Source: Anaeromyxobacter oryzisoli (GTDB lineage: Bacteria > Myxococcota > Myxococcia > Myxococcales > Anaeromyxobacteraceae). From it: a DNA stretch of 58,904 nucleotides. Both the position numbers and the translations under genes were made by a program. The notes under the pieces are model-generated. The model was not told where the DNA came from, ran no database searches, and was given only the letters and a program-made list of their open reading frames with translations. The stretch spans positions 1-58,904 of the forward strand of contig NZ_JALCZA010000025.1 in the NCBI RefSeq assembly GCF_022690765.1, in the 5' to 3' direction. Positions within the stretch are counted from its first letter, which is position 1. The number at the start of each line of letters is the position of its first letter. Of the stretch, positions 29,718 to 38,584 are shown in pieces.

Positions 29718-30799
29718 CGGAGCGCCGCCTCCGCCAGCGCGGGGTCGAAGGTCTCGGCGTCGAGGGCGCGCTCGGCGAGGCCGAGCAGCGCGTCGCGGGC
29801 CGGGCCGCCCAGGCCGGGATAGAAGCGCGGGCAGCACACCACGAGGGCGCGCCACGCGAGGAAGGGCGCGAGATCCTCGAGCACCTCCTCGCCCCCGCCG
29901 GCCTGGAGGTAGCTGGAGAAGAGCAGCGACCAGAGCGGCCCGAACCCGCGCGGCCAGCTGCCGGGCGCCTGGACCGCGAAGAACGGGAAGTTCACGGCGA
30001 GCGCGGCCAGATCGTCGGCCGGGTCGCCGAGGCAGCCGCGGCTCGCGTCGAGGAGCGTGAACCGGACGCCCCCCCCGAACACGATGTTGAAGGGGTGGAA
30101 GTCCCCGTGGACGCGGCGGAGGCGGTCGCCGCGATCGCGGAGCCTCCAGCGCCACTCCAGGCAACGGCGCTCGATCGCCGCGAGGCGAGCGGGCGCGGCG
30201 CCGGGCACGTCCGAGGGGTACGCGTCCACGATCCCGAAGATCCCCTCCCCCGAGCCGAGGAGGTCGCGGACCGCGCGCCGCCACGCCACCGCGTCCGATC
30301 GCGGCTCGCGGTGGAGCCGCGCGAGCCAGCCCGCCAGCGCCTCGCATCTCGCCAGGTCCCCCTGCGTGGCGACGCCGTCCCGCGCGACGCGGCGGAGGTC
30401 CTCCGCGTATAGGGTCCCCTCCGCGAAGGTCGTGACGAGGTACGCCTCCCCGACCTCTCGCAGCGACACGAGGCCGTCGGGGCCGATCGCCCCGACGTCC
30501 ACGGCGCGCACGTGGTCCGGGATCGCGCCCCAGGTGTCGAACGAGAGGAGCAGCTCCGCCCAGCGGTCCGCCCGGCGATCGTGGCCGAACGGATCCGGGA
30601 GCGCGGTGCGGAGCACGAACGTCCGCCGCCCCCCGTCCGGCTCCTGCACCTCGATCCGCACCGGCCGGCCGTACCCGAGCTCCTTGTGCGCGACGCCGGC
30701 GCCGGAGTCGGGGGCGAGCGGCCGGACCGAGACCAGCCGGCCGCCCGGGACGAGCCGGGCGATCGCCCTCCTGATCGCGTCCTCGCCGGCGCGCTCCAT
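29714..30799 (-). CDS. APH-family phosphotransferase
   Basis: A 361-residue protein of the aminoglycoside/choline phosphotransferase fold. The catalytic loop HGDFHPFNIV and the metal-binding LLDASRG segment are present, with a glycine-poor N-lobe that still has a beta-lysine-like region (TFVLRTALPD). The substrate is unknown; the fold alone does not imply antibiotic resistance. It starts four bases after the phosphoribosyltransferase stop and overlaps the CysC-like kinase, giving a three-gene operon. Confidence 0.8.
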   Translation of the reverse strand: MERAGEDAIRRAIARLVPGGRLVSVRPLAPDSGAGVAHKELGYGRPVRIEVQEPDGGRRTFVLRTALPDPFGHDRRADRWAELLLSFDTWGAIPDHVRAVDVGAIGPDGLVSLREVGEAYLVTTFAEGTLYAEDLRRVARDGVATQGDLARCEALAGWLARLHREPRSDAVAWRRAVRDLLGSGEGIFGIVDAYPSDVPGAAPARLAAIERRCLEWRWRLRDRGDRLRRVHGDFHPFNIVFGGGVRFTLLDASRGCLGDPADDLAALAVNFPFFAVQAPGSWPRGFGPLWSLLFSSYLQAGGGEEVLEDLAPFLAWRALVVCCPRFYPGLGGPARDALLGLAERALDAETFDPALAEAALR

Positions 30800-30803
30800 C
30801 CCG

Positions 30804-31508
30804 TCACGATCCGTGGACGGCGAGCGTGGAGTGCGACGCGCGGGGCGGCGGCCCGAAGGTCCCGGCCGGCGCCGGGCGGCCGCGGGCGCCGAGCGCCGCG
30901 GCGATCTCGCCCTCGGAGGGGCGGAGCGCCTGCGAGTACCAGTACCCGACCGCGATGAACTCCGGCGGCAGGTCGAGCACCACCAGCTCGTCCACCGCGG
31001 CGCGGAGCGCCGGGAGGTGCTTCGCGTCGGCGATGGGCGTCGCGAGGACGAGCCACTCGGGCCGTGCGGAGCGGGCCGCGCTCAGCACCGCGCGCGGGGC
31101 GATTCCGCCGTCCACGCCGTCGGCGGCGACGATCACGATGCGCCCCGCGAGGTCGGTGGGCGGCCGGCCGCCGCGGCAGGAGGCGCCGTGCTCCTCCGCC
31201 TCGGCTCGGCGACGAGCGAGCAGGTGCTCGAACTGCTCCGGCCCGAGCCCGAGCCGCGCTGCGGCGCGGGGCTCGATCACGCAGGCCCCGCCCTCGGCCA
31301 CCGCGCCGAGGGACGGCTCCGAGCCCTCGAGCGGCATGAGCTCCGCGGCGCCGAGCACGTCCAGCTCGGCCCCGAGCACCTCGGCGATCTCGACGGCGAC
31401 GGGGAACCCGCCACACCCCACCGCGAGCACCACCGGCTTGGCGTCCGCCAGGTGCATGAGGCGACGTGCGAGCTGCCGCCCCGCCTCGCTCCGGTTCCGG
31501 AATGTCAT
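30804..31508 (-). CDS. Phosphoribosyltransferase-like protein with altered PRPP motif
   Basis: A 234-residue protein of the COG1926-type predicted phosphoribosyltransferases, recognised by MTFRNRSEAGRQLARRL and the C-terminal PPEFIAVGYWY. The PRPP-binding loop, normally VDDGxxTG, reads IVAADGVDGGIAP, lacking the two acidic residues and threonine in their usual form, so activity is doubtful. GGGAGG before the ATG supports this start. It is the first gene of the operon with the APH and CysC-like proteins. A canonical paralogue lies upstream. Confidence 0.75.
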   Translation of the reverse strand: MTFRNRSEAGRQLARRLMHLADAKPVVLAVGCGGFPVAVEIAEVLGAELDVLGAAELMPLEGSEPSLGAVAEGGACVIEPRAAARLGLGPEQFEHLLARRRAEAEEHGASCRGGRPPTDLAGRIVIVAADGVDGGIAPRAVLSAARSARPEWLVLATPIADAKHLPALRAAVDELVVLDLPPEFIAVGYWYSQALRPSEGEIAAALGARGRPAPAGTFGPPPRASHSTLAVHGS

Positions 31509-31848
31509 GACGCACCTCCCGCCGATCGGACCCCGGTTCACCTCGCCCCTGCCCGCCCTCTCGACCGGGGCCCACCGGCACGCCGCTCGCCCCCTCGTCG
31601 GGGGCCCCGCGCCCGGGCCGCGCTCGCGACCAGCGCGCGGTGAAACCATCAGCGCACTGCGCTCAGCAAGACCGTGTGCATCGCACGTTCCGTCAGGCCG
31701 ATGCGCGCGGATCCTCGCGACGGCTCGCGCAGATCACGCTCCCGCGCCCTCCCGGGAGCGGCGCTTCTTGCGCACGGGCGCAGGAGGAAGCGCACCCACT
31801 GCGCAGTGACCGGAGGAGGAAGGGATCAGCGCTCCCGGACGGGCCGGT
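31509..31848. other. Intergenic region with palindromes
   Basis: Between the two phosphoribosyltransferase genes. It contains the perfect palindrome CACTGCGCAGTG (31797-31808) and the short inverted repeat AGCGC-ACT-GCGCT (31651-31663). No gene is supported. Confidence 0.4.
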
Positions 31849-32502
31849 TCAGCTCGCGCCCGCGGCGGGGGCCTCGCCGGCGCCGAGGCAACCGAGCGCC
31901 TCGACGTCCGAGACGGGCTCGAACCGCCGGTACCACCAGCTCACTGCGAGGAAGTCCGGCGGCCGCTCGATCGCCACCACCTCGTCGAAGTCGCCGCGCA
32001 GCGCCTCCTCGCTCACCGCCGCGATCACCGGCGCGGCGAGGACCAGCCGGCCCGCTCCCCGCCGTCGCGCCGCGAGCGCCGCGGCGCGGGCGGTGGCGCC
32101 GGTCGACACGCCGTCGTCCACGAGGATCGCGGTGCTCCCGCCGAGCGGCGGCGGGGCCGCCCCGGCCCGGTACGCGCGGATGCGGCGAGCGAGCTCCGGC
32201 GCGGCGCGCGCCACCAGCTCCGCGAGCTCCTCCTCGCCCACGCCCGTCTCCTCCGCGAGGGCGCGGTCCACGAACAGGGCGCCGTCCTCCGCGATCGCGC
32301 CGACCGCGAGCTCCGGGGAGCCGGGCACCCCGAGCTTCAACGCGATCACCACGTCGAGCGGCGCCCCGAGCGCGCGGGCGACCTCGCGCGCCACCGGGAC
32401 CCCACCACGCGTGAGCCCCAGCACGGCCGGGCGCTCCGCGCGGAGGTGCTGGAGCCGGGCGGCGAGCAGGCGCCCGGCGTGCTCCCTGTCGTCGAAGACC
32501 AT
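31849..32502 (-). CDS. Phosphoribosyltransferase (COG1926 type)
   Basis: A 217-residue predicted phosphoribosyltransferase. The start MVFDDREHAGRLLAARL, the GLTRGGVPVAREVA segment and the intact PRPP loop ILVDDGVSTGATARAA are typical. Family members often lie with stress or phosphate genes; the real substrate is not known. Its C-terminal PPDFLAVSWWYRRF resembles the neighbouring paralogue (PPEFIAVGYWY), so the two arose by duplication. Confidence 0.85.
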   Translation of the reverse strand: MVFDDREHAGRLLAARLQHLRAERPAVLGLTRGGVPVAREVARALGAPLDVVIALKLGVPGSPELAVGAIAEDGALFVDRALAEETGVGEEELAELVARAAPELARRIRAYRAGAAPPPLGGSTAILVDDGVSTGATARAAALAARRRGAGRLVLAAPVIAAVSEEALRGDFDEVVAIERPPDFLAVSWWYRRFEPVSDVEALGCLGAGEAPAAGAS

Positions 32503-32636
32503 CCGCGCACTCCCTCGCGGTCGTGCGGCCCCTGCGACGACGACCGCGCCCGGCGACCGTGCCACCTCCGCTCGCCAGGCACAACCGGCCCGCATGAGTC
32601 CTCCTCGCGGCGTGCCCCGTGGCGAGCCGGACCCGA

Positions 32637-33539
32637 TCAGGGCTGGGGCATCGCGCCGACGCGCGTCCGGAGCAGCTCGAGGACGAGGTCGCGGAAGGCG
32701 GTCACCTTCCGGGGGATGTGGCGTGCGGCGGGCATCACCAGGTGCAGCCACCCCGAGCGGCTCTCGTAACGCGGGACCACCCGCACCAGCCGACCCGCCA
32801 CCACGTCCGCCTCGACCATGAACCCGGGCAGCAGCCCCAGCCCGGCCCCGGCCCGCACCGCGTCGCGCGCGAAGAGGACGTCGTCGCAGACGATCCGGCC
32901 GCGGGGCACGACGCCCTCGCCGGCGTGCGGCGCCGTCACCCGGAGCCGCTGCGGGCCGGGACGGAACACCACCCACTCGTGCCCGGCCAGGTCCGCCTCC
33001 GAGCGCGGCGTCCCGCGCCGCGCGAGGTACAGCGGCGAGGCGTACACCTGGTTCACGATCGGCGCGACCCGGCGCACGAGCAGCGTCGAGTCCTCGAGCT
33101 TCGCGGCGGCCCGGATCGCGACGTCGAACCCTTCGCCCACGAGGTCCACGACGCGGCCGGTGAGGTGCAGGTCCACCGAGACGGACGGGTACCGGGCGGT
33201 GTAGCGGGCGACGGCCTCGGCGAGGAAGAGCACGCCGAGATCCACCGGCGCGGTGACCCGCAGCTCGCCCGAGGGCAGCTCCTCGCGCTCGGGCATCTCG
33301 CCGAGCGCGGCCTTCACGGACCGGAGCAGGGGCGAGAGCCGGTCGTAGAGCGCGGTGCCGGCCGCCGAGAGCGACACCCGGCGCGTGGTGCGGAAGACGA
33401 GCTGGACCCCGAGGTCGGCCTCGAGCCGCGCGATGCCGCGGCTGACCGAGGACTTGGGGAGCCGCAGCTCCTTCGCCGCCGCCGAGAAGCTCGAGGTCCG
33501 GGCGACGGCCTCGAAGGTGGTGAGGAGGTTCAGGTCCAT
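32637..33539 (-). CDS. LysR-family transcriptional regulator
   Basis: A 300-residue LysR regulator with the N-terminal winged helix (MDLNLLTTFEAVARTSSFSA, LPKSSVSRGIARLEADLGV, FRTTRRVSLSAAG) and a C-terminal ligand-binding domain. It is divergent from the YceI gene pair across a 137-bp gap, the classic arrangement for a LysR activator and its target, so it probably controls them. The effector is unknown. Confidence 0.93.
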   Translation of the reverse strand: MDLNLLTTFEAVARTSSFSAAAKELRLPKSSVSRGIARLEADLGVQLVFRTTRRVSLSAAGTALYDRLSPLLRSVKAALGEMPEREELPSGELRVTAPVDLGVLFLAEAVARYTARYPSVSVDLHLTGRVVDLVGEGFDVAIRAAAKLEDSTLLVRRVAPIVNQVYASPLYLARRGTPRSEADLAGHEWVVFRPGPQRLRVTAPHAGEGVVPRGRIVCDDVLFARDAVRAGAGLGLLPGFMVEADVVAGRLVRVVPRYESRSGWLHLVMPAARHIPRKVTAFRDLVLELLRTRVGAMPQP

Positions 33540-33676
33540 CGTTGCACCCTTGGAACGGTGAAGTGCTCATCGTCACATTGCGCCATGACCGCAACACGCG
33601 CAAGTTCCCCCCGTCAGCCACGAACACCGCGTCACGCACCGCACCGGGCGCCACGCCACACACGAAGGGAAATCCA

Positions 33677-34225
33677 ATGGCCACCACCAATACCTGGAAC
33701 ATCGACGTCAGCCACTCCGCCATCCACTTCTGGGTCCGCCACATGGTCATCTCCAAGGTCCATGGGCGGTTCGCGAAGTGGTCGGGCGCCATCCAGCTCG
33801 ACGAGGCGGACCTCACCCGCTCGAGCGTCGAGGTGAAGGTCGACGCGGCCTCCATCGACACGCAGGTCGCCGACCGCGACACGCACCTCAAGTCCCCCGA
33901 CTTCCTCGACGTCGCGAAGTACCCGGAGCTGACCTACCGCTCGCGGAAGATCGAGAAGGCCGGCGACGGCTACCGGGTGACCGGCGACCTCACGCTCCAC
34001 GGCGTCACCCGCGAGGTCGTGCTCGACGCCGAGTTCGCCGGCACCGGCAAGGATCCCTGGGGCAACCAGCGCGCCGGCTTCTCCGCCAAGGCCGCCCTCG
34101 ACCGCCGCGACTTCGGCCTCGTCTGGAACGCCGCGCTCGAGACGGGCGGCGTGCTGGTGGGCGAGAAGGTCGAGATCACCATCGAGCTCGAGGCCGTGAA
34201 GGCGGCCGCCGCCGTCGCCGCGTAG
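33677..34225 (+). CDS. YceI-family protein, no signal peptide
   Basis: A 182-residue YceI lipocalin-like protein that in characterised relatives binds polyisoprenoid lipids. Recognised parts are WNIDVSHSAIHFWVRHM, KSPDFLDVAKYPELTYRS and LTLHGVTREVVLD. No export signal is present, so it is probably cytoplasmic, unlike the second copy 41 bp downstream. GAAGGGA precedes the ATG. LysR lies divergently upstream. Confidence 0.9.
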   Translation: MATTNTWNIDVSHSAIHFWVRHMVISKVHGRFAKWSGAIQLDEADLTRSSVEVKVDAASIDTQVADRDTHLKSPDFLDVAKYPELTYRSRKIEKAGDGYRVTGDLTLHGVTREVVLDAEFAGTGKDPWGNQRAGFSAKAALDRRDFGLVWNAALETGGVLVGEKVEITIELEAVKAAAAVAA

Positions 34226-34266
34226 TCGCCCCTCACCGCAGCTCCAGCCAGGAAGGATCACCGACC

Positions 34267-34866
34267 ATGAAGAAGCTCATCGCCGTCCTCGCCGCCGCCC
34301 TCCCCGCCCTCGCGCTCGCCGCCCCCGCGGCCTGGAACCTCGACCCGTCGCACTCCACCGCGGGCTTCGCGGTGAAGCACCTCGTCATCTCGACGGTGCG
34401 GGGCGAGTTCCGCACGTTCTCCGGGATCGTGAAGCTCGACGACGCCGACGTCACGAAGTCCACCGTCGAGGCGACCATCGACGTGAACAGCCTCGACACC
34501 CGCGTCGCCGACCGCGACGCGCACCTCAAGTCGCCGGACTTCTTCGACGTCGCGAAGTACCCGACCATCACGTTCCGGTCCACGAAGGTCGCCCGGGCCG
34601 GCCGGGGCGCGCTCAAGGTCACCGGCGACCTCAGCATGCACGGCGTCACGAAGCCGGTGACCCTGGACGTCGTGCCCTCGGCCGAGGTGAAGGGCATGTA
34701 CGGCGAGACCCGCCGCGGCTTCTCGGCGAAGACCCGGATCAACCGGCAGGCCTTCGGCCTCACCTGGAACAAGCTCGTCGAGGCCGGGCCGGCGGTGGGC
34801 GACGAGGTGACGATCGACCTCGACCTCGAGGTGGTGAAGGACCAGCCGAAGGCGGCCGCGAAGTAG
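34267..34866 (+). CDS. YceI-family protein, secreted
   Basis: A 199-residue YceI protein with an N-terminal signal peptide (MKKLIAVLAAALPALALAA), so a periplasmic form. It carries the same core as the upstream copy (WNLDPSHSTAGFAVKHLV, KSPDFFDVAKYPTITFRS, LSMHGVTKPVTLDV). The two genes form an operon that closes with a strong hairpin terminator. Confidence 0.92.
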   Translation: MKKLIAVLAAALPALALAAPAAWNLDPSHSTAGFAVKHLVISTVRGEFRTFSGIVKLDDADVTKSTVEATIDVNSLDTRVADRDAHLKSPDFFDVAKYPTITFRSTKVARAGRGALKVTGDLSMHGVTKPVTLDVVPSAEVKGMYGETRRGFSAKTRINRQAFGLTWNKLVEAGPAVGDEVTIDLDLEVVKDQPKAAAK

Positions 34867-34891
34867 CGCGCGCCCGCCGTCGAAGCACCAC

Positions 34892-34926
34892 CGGGCCGGC
34901 TCCGCTCCGCGGGGCCGGCCTCTTTC
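34892..34926 (+). terminator. Intrinsic terminator after the YceI pair
   Basis: GGCCGGC (34894-34900) pairs with GCCGGCC (34914-34920), followed by TCTTT. It stands 27 bp after the second YceI stop. Confidence 0.7.
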
Positions 34927-35258
34927 GTCCGTCCCGGAGCTGATCGAGATCGGGCCATCCCGCCCGCGTCGACGCGCCGTGGACCGCCCCGTCGCCCCCC
35001 GCGCCGCCCGCGGCCCCGGAGGCACCGCGCCGCTCCTCGGAGCGCAGCGCGCGCTCGCTCGGCCGTGAGGCCGGCGCCTCGCCGCCCGCTGTGACTTCCG
35101 CGAACGTGCGCAGCTTTTCGTCCGGCGCACCAGCCGACGTGAACGGCGACGTGCGTTCCGGGCAGCGGCGAAGGGTCCGGCCCCCGGCCGGCTCCCTCCC
35201 GCGACTCCCGGTGACGAACCGGCCCGCGTACGCGCGGGCCATCGGAGGAGGGGAGCAC
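34927..35258. other. Intergenic region without recognised gene
   Basis: 332 bp from the YceI terminator to the start of the low-complexity protein gene. Nothing recognisable except the GGAGGAGGGGAG ribosome binding site at its right end. Confidence 0.4.
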
Positions 35259-35786
35259 ATGGTGAAGAGGCTTGCAGCGATCATCGCCGGCGCGATGCTG
35301 GTCACGAGCGTGTCCGCCCAGACGAGCGGGTCGTCCGGCAGCGCCGGATCGACGCAGCAACCGTCCGACGGCAGCTCGAGCAGCGACAAGGGCGCTCCCT
35401 CGGGAAGCCAGACGGGGACGAGCGGTGGCGGGACGATGGGGGGTGGGACCGGGACGGCCGGTGAGACCGGGACGACCGGCACCGAGCCCAGCACCCCCGG
35501 CGGCACCGCGGCGCCCGGCGCGACCACCACGGAAGGCGAGAAGACGACGACCACTACGACGAAGAAGAAGACGAAGAAGCACCGCCGCGCCCGCACCCAC
35601 AAGAAGAAGGCGGCGCCCAAGGCTGAGAAGGGCACGACGGAGGCGCCCTCCGGCGCCGCGCCGTCCGGTGCTGCGCCATCCGGTGCTGCGCCGTCCGGCG
35701 GCGAGACCGGCGGTGGGACCGGCGCCGGCGGCGGGACCGGCGCCGGCGGCGGCGCCGAGCAGCCGCCTCGGGGCGGCGGGAAGTAG
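35259..35786 (+). CDS. Secreted low-complexity Gly/Ser/Thr-rich protein
   Basis: A 175-residue protein with a signal peptide (VKRLAAIIAGAMLVTSVSAQ) and otherwise disordered sequence: a Ser/Gly/Thr stretch, a Thr block followed by a Lys/Arg/His block (TTTTTTKKKTKKHRRARTHKKK), three APSGA repeats and two GGGTGA repeats. The basic block could bind nucleic acid or anionic polymers; no family is recognised. A very strong GGAGGAGGGGAG lies before ATG, which argues for real and high expression. Confidence 0.65.
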   Translation: MVKRLAAIIAGAMLVTSVSAQTSGSSGSAGSTQQPSDGSSSSDKGAPSGSQTGTSGGGTMGGGTGTAGETGTTGTEPSTPGGTAAPGATTTEGEKTTTTTTKKKTKKHRRARTHKKKAAPKAEKGTTEAPSGAAPSGAAPSGAAPSGGETGGGTGAGGGTGAGGGAEQPPRGGGK

Positions 35787-36199
35787 CGCGGTCGCCGCGC
35801 GATCCATCGGCTCGGCGGGGGGATCCTCTCCGCCGGCCGATGGGTGCGCCCCGAGTGATCGCCCGCCCGTCCCGTTCGAGGGGCGCGGCTTGGCTGTGTC
35901 CGTTCTTCGCGAACCCGAACGCGAACCCGAACGCGAACCCGAACCCGGCTTCTTCGTGGCCCGTCACCGCGTTCCCGTGTCCCGTTGGCCCTGTGTTCCG
36001 GGCACGTGGGGCCGGGCCACGGGACCTGGGCATGGGCGCACGGGCACGGGCACGGGCAGGGATGACGGGTTGGCGTGCGGGTTCGGGTGCGGGTCTACCC
36101 CGGCGCGCGCCGCTCCATCTCGGGAAGAACTTCGACGTCTACACAAGCAAGCGCGCCTGTCCTCCCCGACCGTCACGTGACACGTGATTGATCCGGTGG
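35787..36199. other. Intergenic region with tandem repeats
   Basis: About 410 bp between the low-complexity gene and the end of the HNH gene. It holds the 12-bp tandem repeats at 35909-35944, a (GGGCAC)n-like stretch near 36035-36060, and the palindrome GTCACGTGAC at 36172-36181. No gene is supported. Confidence 0.45.
35909..35944 (+). repeat. Three tandem copies of a 12-bp unit
   Basis: GCGAACCCGAAC occurs three times without mismatch (35909, 35921, 35933). A multiple of three, it reads Asn-Pro-Asn-Ala in one frame, but no gene is convincing there. Confidence 0.8.
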
Positions 36200-38251
36200 T
36201 CAGGCGTCCGGCCCGAGCACGGCCAGCGCTTTGCCATCGGGACCCAGCCCGAGCTCCCATCGGAGCGCGTCCGGCGCCCGTCCGCGGACCCGGATCCACC
36301 CACGGTGGATGGCGTGCAGATGGTGCGCGGCGCAGAGGGCGATCCCGTTCTCCTCGGAGTCGTCGCCCCCGTGGGAGCGGAAGCACACATGGTGCACGTG
36401 CGCGGCGGGACGGCTGCACCCGGGGACCTGGCACCGGCCCCGATCGCGCGCGAGGACCTTTCGCTGCCGCGCCGGTCGCGAGCGCTCCTGGTGCTTCACA
36501 AACTCGGTCCACGTCTCGATGAAGTGCTCCGCGATGAGGACGACACACTCCTCCGGCGTGAGCCAGTGCCCTGCGGCGGCCCGAGCCGCGCGGAGGGAGG
36601 CGTCGATGAGGAGGGCCACCCGGCGCGGCACGCGGAGGATCAGCCAGGCGCGCGCACACATCTGCGCGGGGAAGGGGTCCGTTGGCTTGTTCGGGGTGCC
36701 CGTCGCCGCCCCGGAATCGTCGGTCCGATCCGACGGCGCACACATCTGCGTTGCCTTCGCCCCGAAGTCGTCGGTCCTCCCTGACGCCGCACACATCTGC
36801 GCGGGCTCCTCCGCGGAGTCGTCGGTCCGCCTCGACGGCGCACACATCTGCGCCGCGGCCCGCGCCTCGAAATCTGCCCGAGCGGCGAGCTCGTCCTCGA
36901 GCTCACGCCGGAACGCGATGCAGGTCGAGGCCTCGGCGTGGGCGATCAGCGCCTGGACGGTATCCTCGTCCGTGCTCGCTCCCGCGGCGCGGGCGACGAG
37001 CCGCGCCTGCTCGTAGCTGACCCTCCCCTCCCGGAGCGCCTGCCGGAGCGTCGGGAGCGCATAGAGCCGGCGCTCCAACGCGGCTCGCTGCGCCACGGTC
37101 CGCTCCGCCATGCCCAACCGCTCGGCGCAGTAGTGGCCGAAGGTGGCGAAGCCCATGTCGCGCCAGAGCCCGACATTCAGGACCAGCATGGTGAGGTGGC
37201 CGACCAGTTCGTCCCAGCGCTCGCGCATCGACGCAAGCTGACGGAGCTGGTCGTCGAGCCGCTCCGCGGGATCCCAGCCAGGCGCGCCGTCCGTGTCGTT
37301 CAAAGCCGCGTCCTCCAGGGCGGCGTCATCCAGGCCGGCGCCGTCCGTCACGGCGCCGAGCAATGGGGCCGCCACCGGCTCGACCTTGTCGAGCGCCGCC
37401 CAGCACGCCGTCTCCTCCTCGAGCGCCTCCCGCGCGGCGTCGAGCCACTCCGCCCGCGACTCCTCGGCGCTCCGCTCCTCCGCCTCCTCGTCCGCGTCCA
37501 CCGGGTGCGCGCCGAGGTACTCCTGGCAGATCACCTCGAGCCGCTGCCACCGCGGCGAGGTCGCCTTGAGGAGCTTCCCCGCCAGGGCAAGGGCCTCGTC
37601 GAGCCGGGCCCGCGTCTCCGGTCCGAGAAGGAGGTCCACCCGGTCGAAACGCTCCTCCTCGAGCTCCACGCCGCCTGCCGCATCAATCGCACCACTCGCA
37701 CCACTCGCGGTAATCGCAACGCCCGTACCGTTCGCGCTCTCCGCGCGCTTCCGGTCGGCCGCCCGGACCGCCACCTCGAGCGCCCGCGCCGTCGCGCTCC
37801 GCGCCCGCTCGACCCACACCGCCTCCGCGTCGCCCCGCGCCACCCGGAGGATGATCGTCGCCTTGCGCGCGCTCACCTCACCCGAGCGCACCGCCTCTCG
37901 GAGCCGCGGTCGCTCGCGCAGCGCCCGCGCGAGCTGGACCATCACCTGCGCGGTACGGCCAGCGATCCCGAGCCGCTCGCGGGCGTAGTCGGCGATCCCC
38001 GAGTACCCGAGCCGCAGCGTCCGGTCCCCCTGCGCCAGGGCCAGGAGCCCCTCGCCGAGCGCGATGTCCAGCGCGCCTCGCCCCCGCGCCACCCGGGCGA
38101 GGAGCCCGTCCACCAGCAGCGCCGCCTCCTCGCGGAGCACGTGCGGCCGCTCGTGCGGCATCGGCGGCTCGAGCTGCCACGCCGCGCGCGCGAGCGCCTC
38201 CGACGGCGGCGCGGCGGAGGTGACGAGCGGGCTGGAGCCGACGTTGCACAT
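36200..38251 (-). CDS. DUF222-type HNH endonuclease with internal duplication
   Basis: A 683-residue protein. The C-terminal HNH nuclease domain is intact (CQVPGC, AHVHHVCFRSHGG, NGIALCAAHH; about residues 600-655). Upstream are two copies of a helical DUF222-like module, one near residue 80 (LGYSGIADYARERLG) and one near 364 (MGFATFGHYCAERLG), joined by an acidic linker. Before the nuclease lies a repeated spacer (about 466-532) with four AQMCA/TQMCA units. Such proteins are multicopy in myxobacteria and actinobacteria; their targets are not established. A start at Met31 is possible. Confidence 0.82.
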   Translation of the reverse strand: MCNVGSSPLVTSAAPPSEALARAAWQLEPPMPHERPHVLREEAALLVDGLLARVARGRGALDIALGEGLLALAQGDRTLRLGYSGIADYARERLGIAGRTAQVMVQLARALRERPRLREAVRSGEVSARKATIILRVARGDAEAVWVERARSATARALEVAVRAADRKRAESANGTGVAITASGASGAIDAAGGVELEEERFDRVDLLLGPETRARLDEALALAGKLLKATSPRWQRLEVICQEYLGAHPVDADEEAEERSAEESRAEWLDAAREALEEETACWAALDKVEPVAAPLLGAVTDGAGLDDAALEDAALNDTDGAPGWDPAERLDDQLRQLASMRERWDELVGHLTMLVLNVGLWRDMGFATFGHYCAERLGMAERTVAQRAALERRLYALPTLRQALREGRVSYEQARLVARAAGASTDEDTVQALIAHAEASTCIAFRRELEDELAARADFEARAAAQMCAPSRRTDDSAEEPAQMCAASGRTDDFGAKATQMCAPSDRTDDSGAATGTPNKPTDPFPAQMCARAWLILRVPRRVALLIDASLRAARAAAGHWLTPEECVVLIAEHFIETWTEFVKHQERSRPARQRKVLARDRGRCQVPGCSRPAAHVHHVCFRSHGGDDSEENGIALCAAHHLHAIHRGWIRVRGRAPDALRWELGLGPDGKALAVLGPDA
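36655..36852 (-). repeat. Repeated spacer units within the HNH gene
   Basis: The sequence CACACATCTGCG recurs at 36655, 36739, 36790 and 36841. The last three are exactly 51 bp apart (17 codons) and each unit encodes AQMCA-x-S-x-RTDD. The units resemble one another over most of their length. Confidence 0.8.
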
Positions 38252-38584
38252 CGTCCAGAAGATTGCACGCGGGTCTGACAGTCGGCGCTATCCAGGATTG
38301 CGTCATTCGGTGTCGTCCGGTGCGGCTAATTGGCACAGATCCGCCTTTCGGGGGCGTCACCTCGAAGTGGCCACGGCCGAAGTGGCTCCCGCCAATCCGA
38401 AGCCACGGGGGCGTCGAGAGCGACAGTCACTGCACCTCGACATCGCGGTCGCGCTCGACGTGACCACGATCCGTGTGGACCACCGCACTCTGGCGACACC
38501 TTCGATTTACGTACAGAGGGCGGGACTTGCCCGGCGGCATGAGCGGGCGCATGTCAGACACCCCAGGTAACGCTCGATCCCCGG
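38252..38584. other. Divergent intergenic region, HNH / DNA methyltransferase
   Basis: 333 bp between divergent starts. It is less GC-rich than its surroundings, as promoters often are here, but no specific site or RNA gene is recognised. Confidence 0.35.

Noticed and set aside
29714-30799. Aminoglycoside resistance gene
   Set aside because: Only the APH fold is visible, and operon partners point to another metabolite; resistance should not be inferred.
35836-36190. Open frame across the 12-bp repeats encoding Asn-Pro-Asn-Ala
   Set aside because: No ribosome binding site or signal peptide, and the rest of the frame looks random; treated as intergenic repeat.
36655-36852. Possible CRISPR-like array because of regularly spaced repeats
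   Set aside because: The repeats are in phase with the HNH reading frame, 51 bp apart, and the spacers resemble one another; they are protein repeats.
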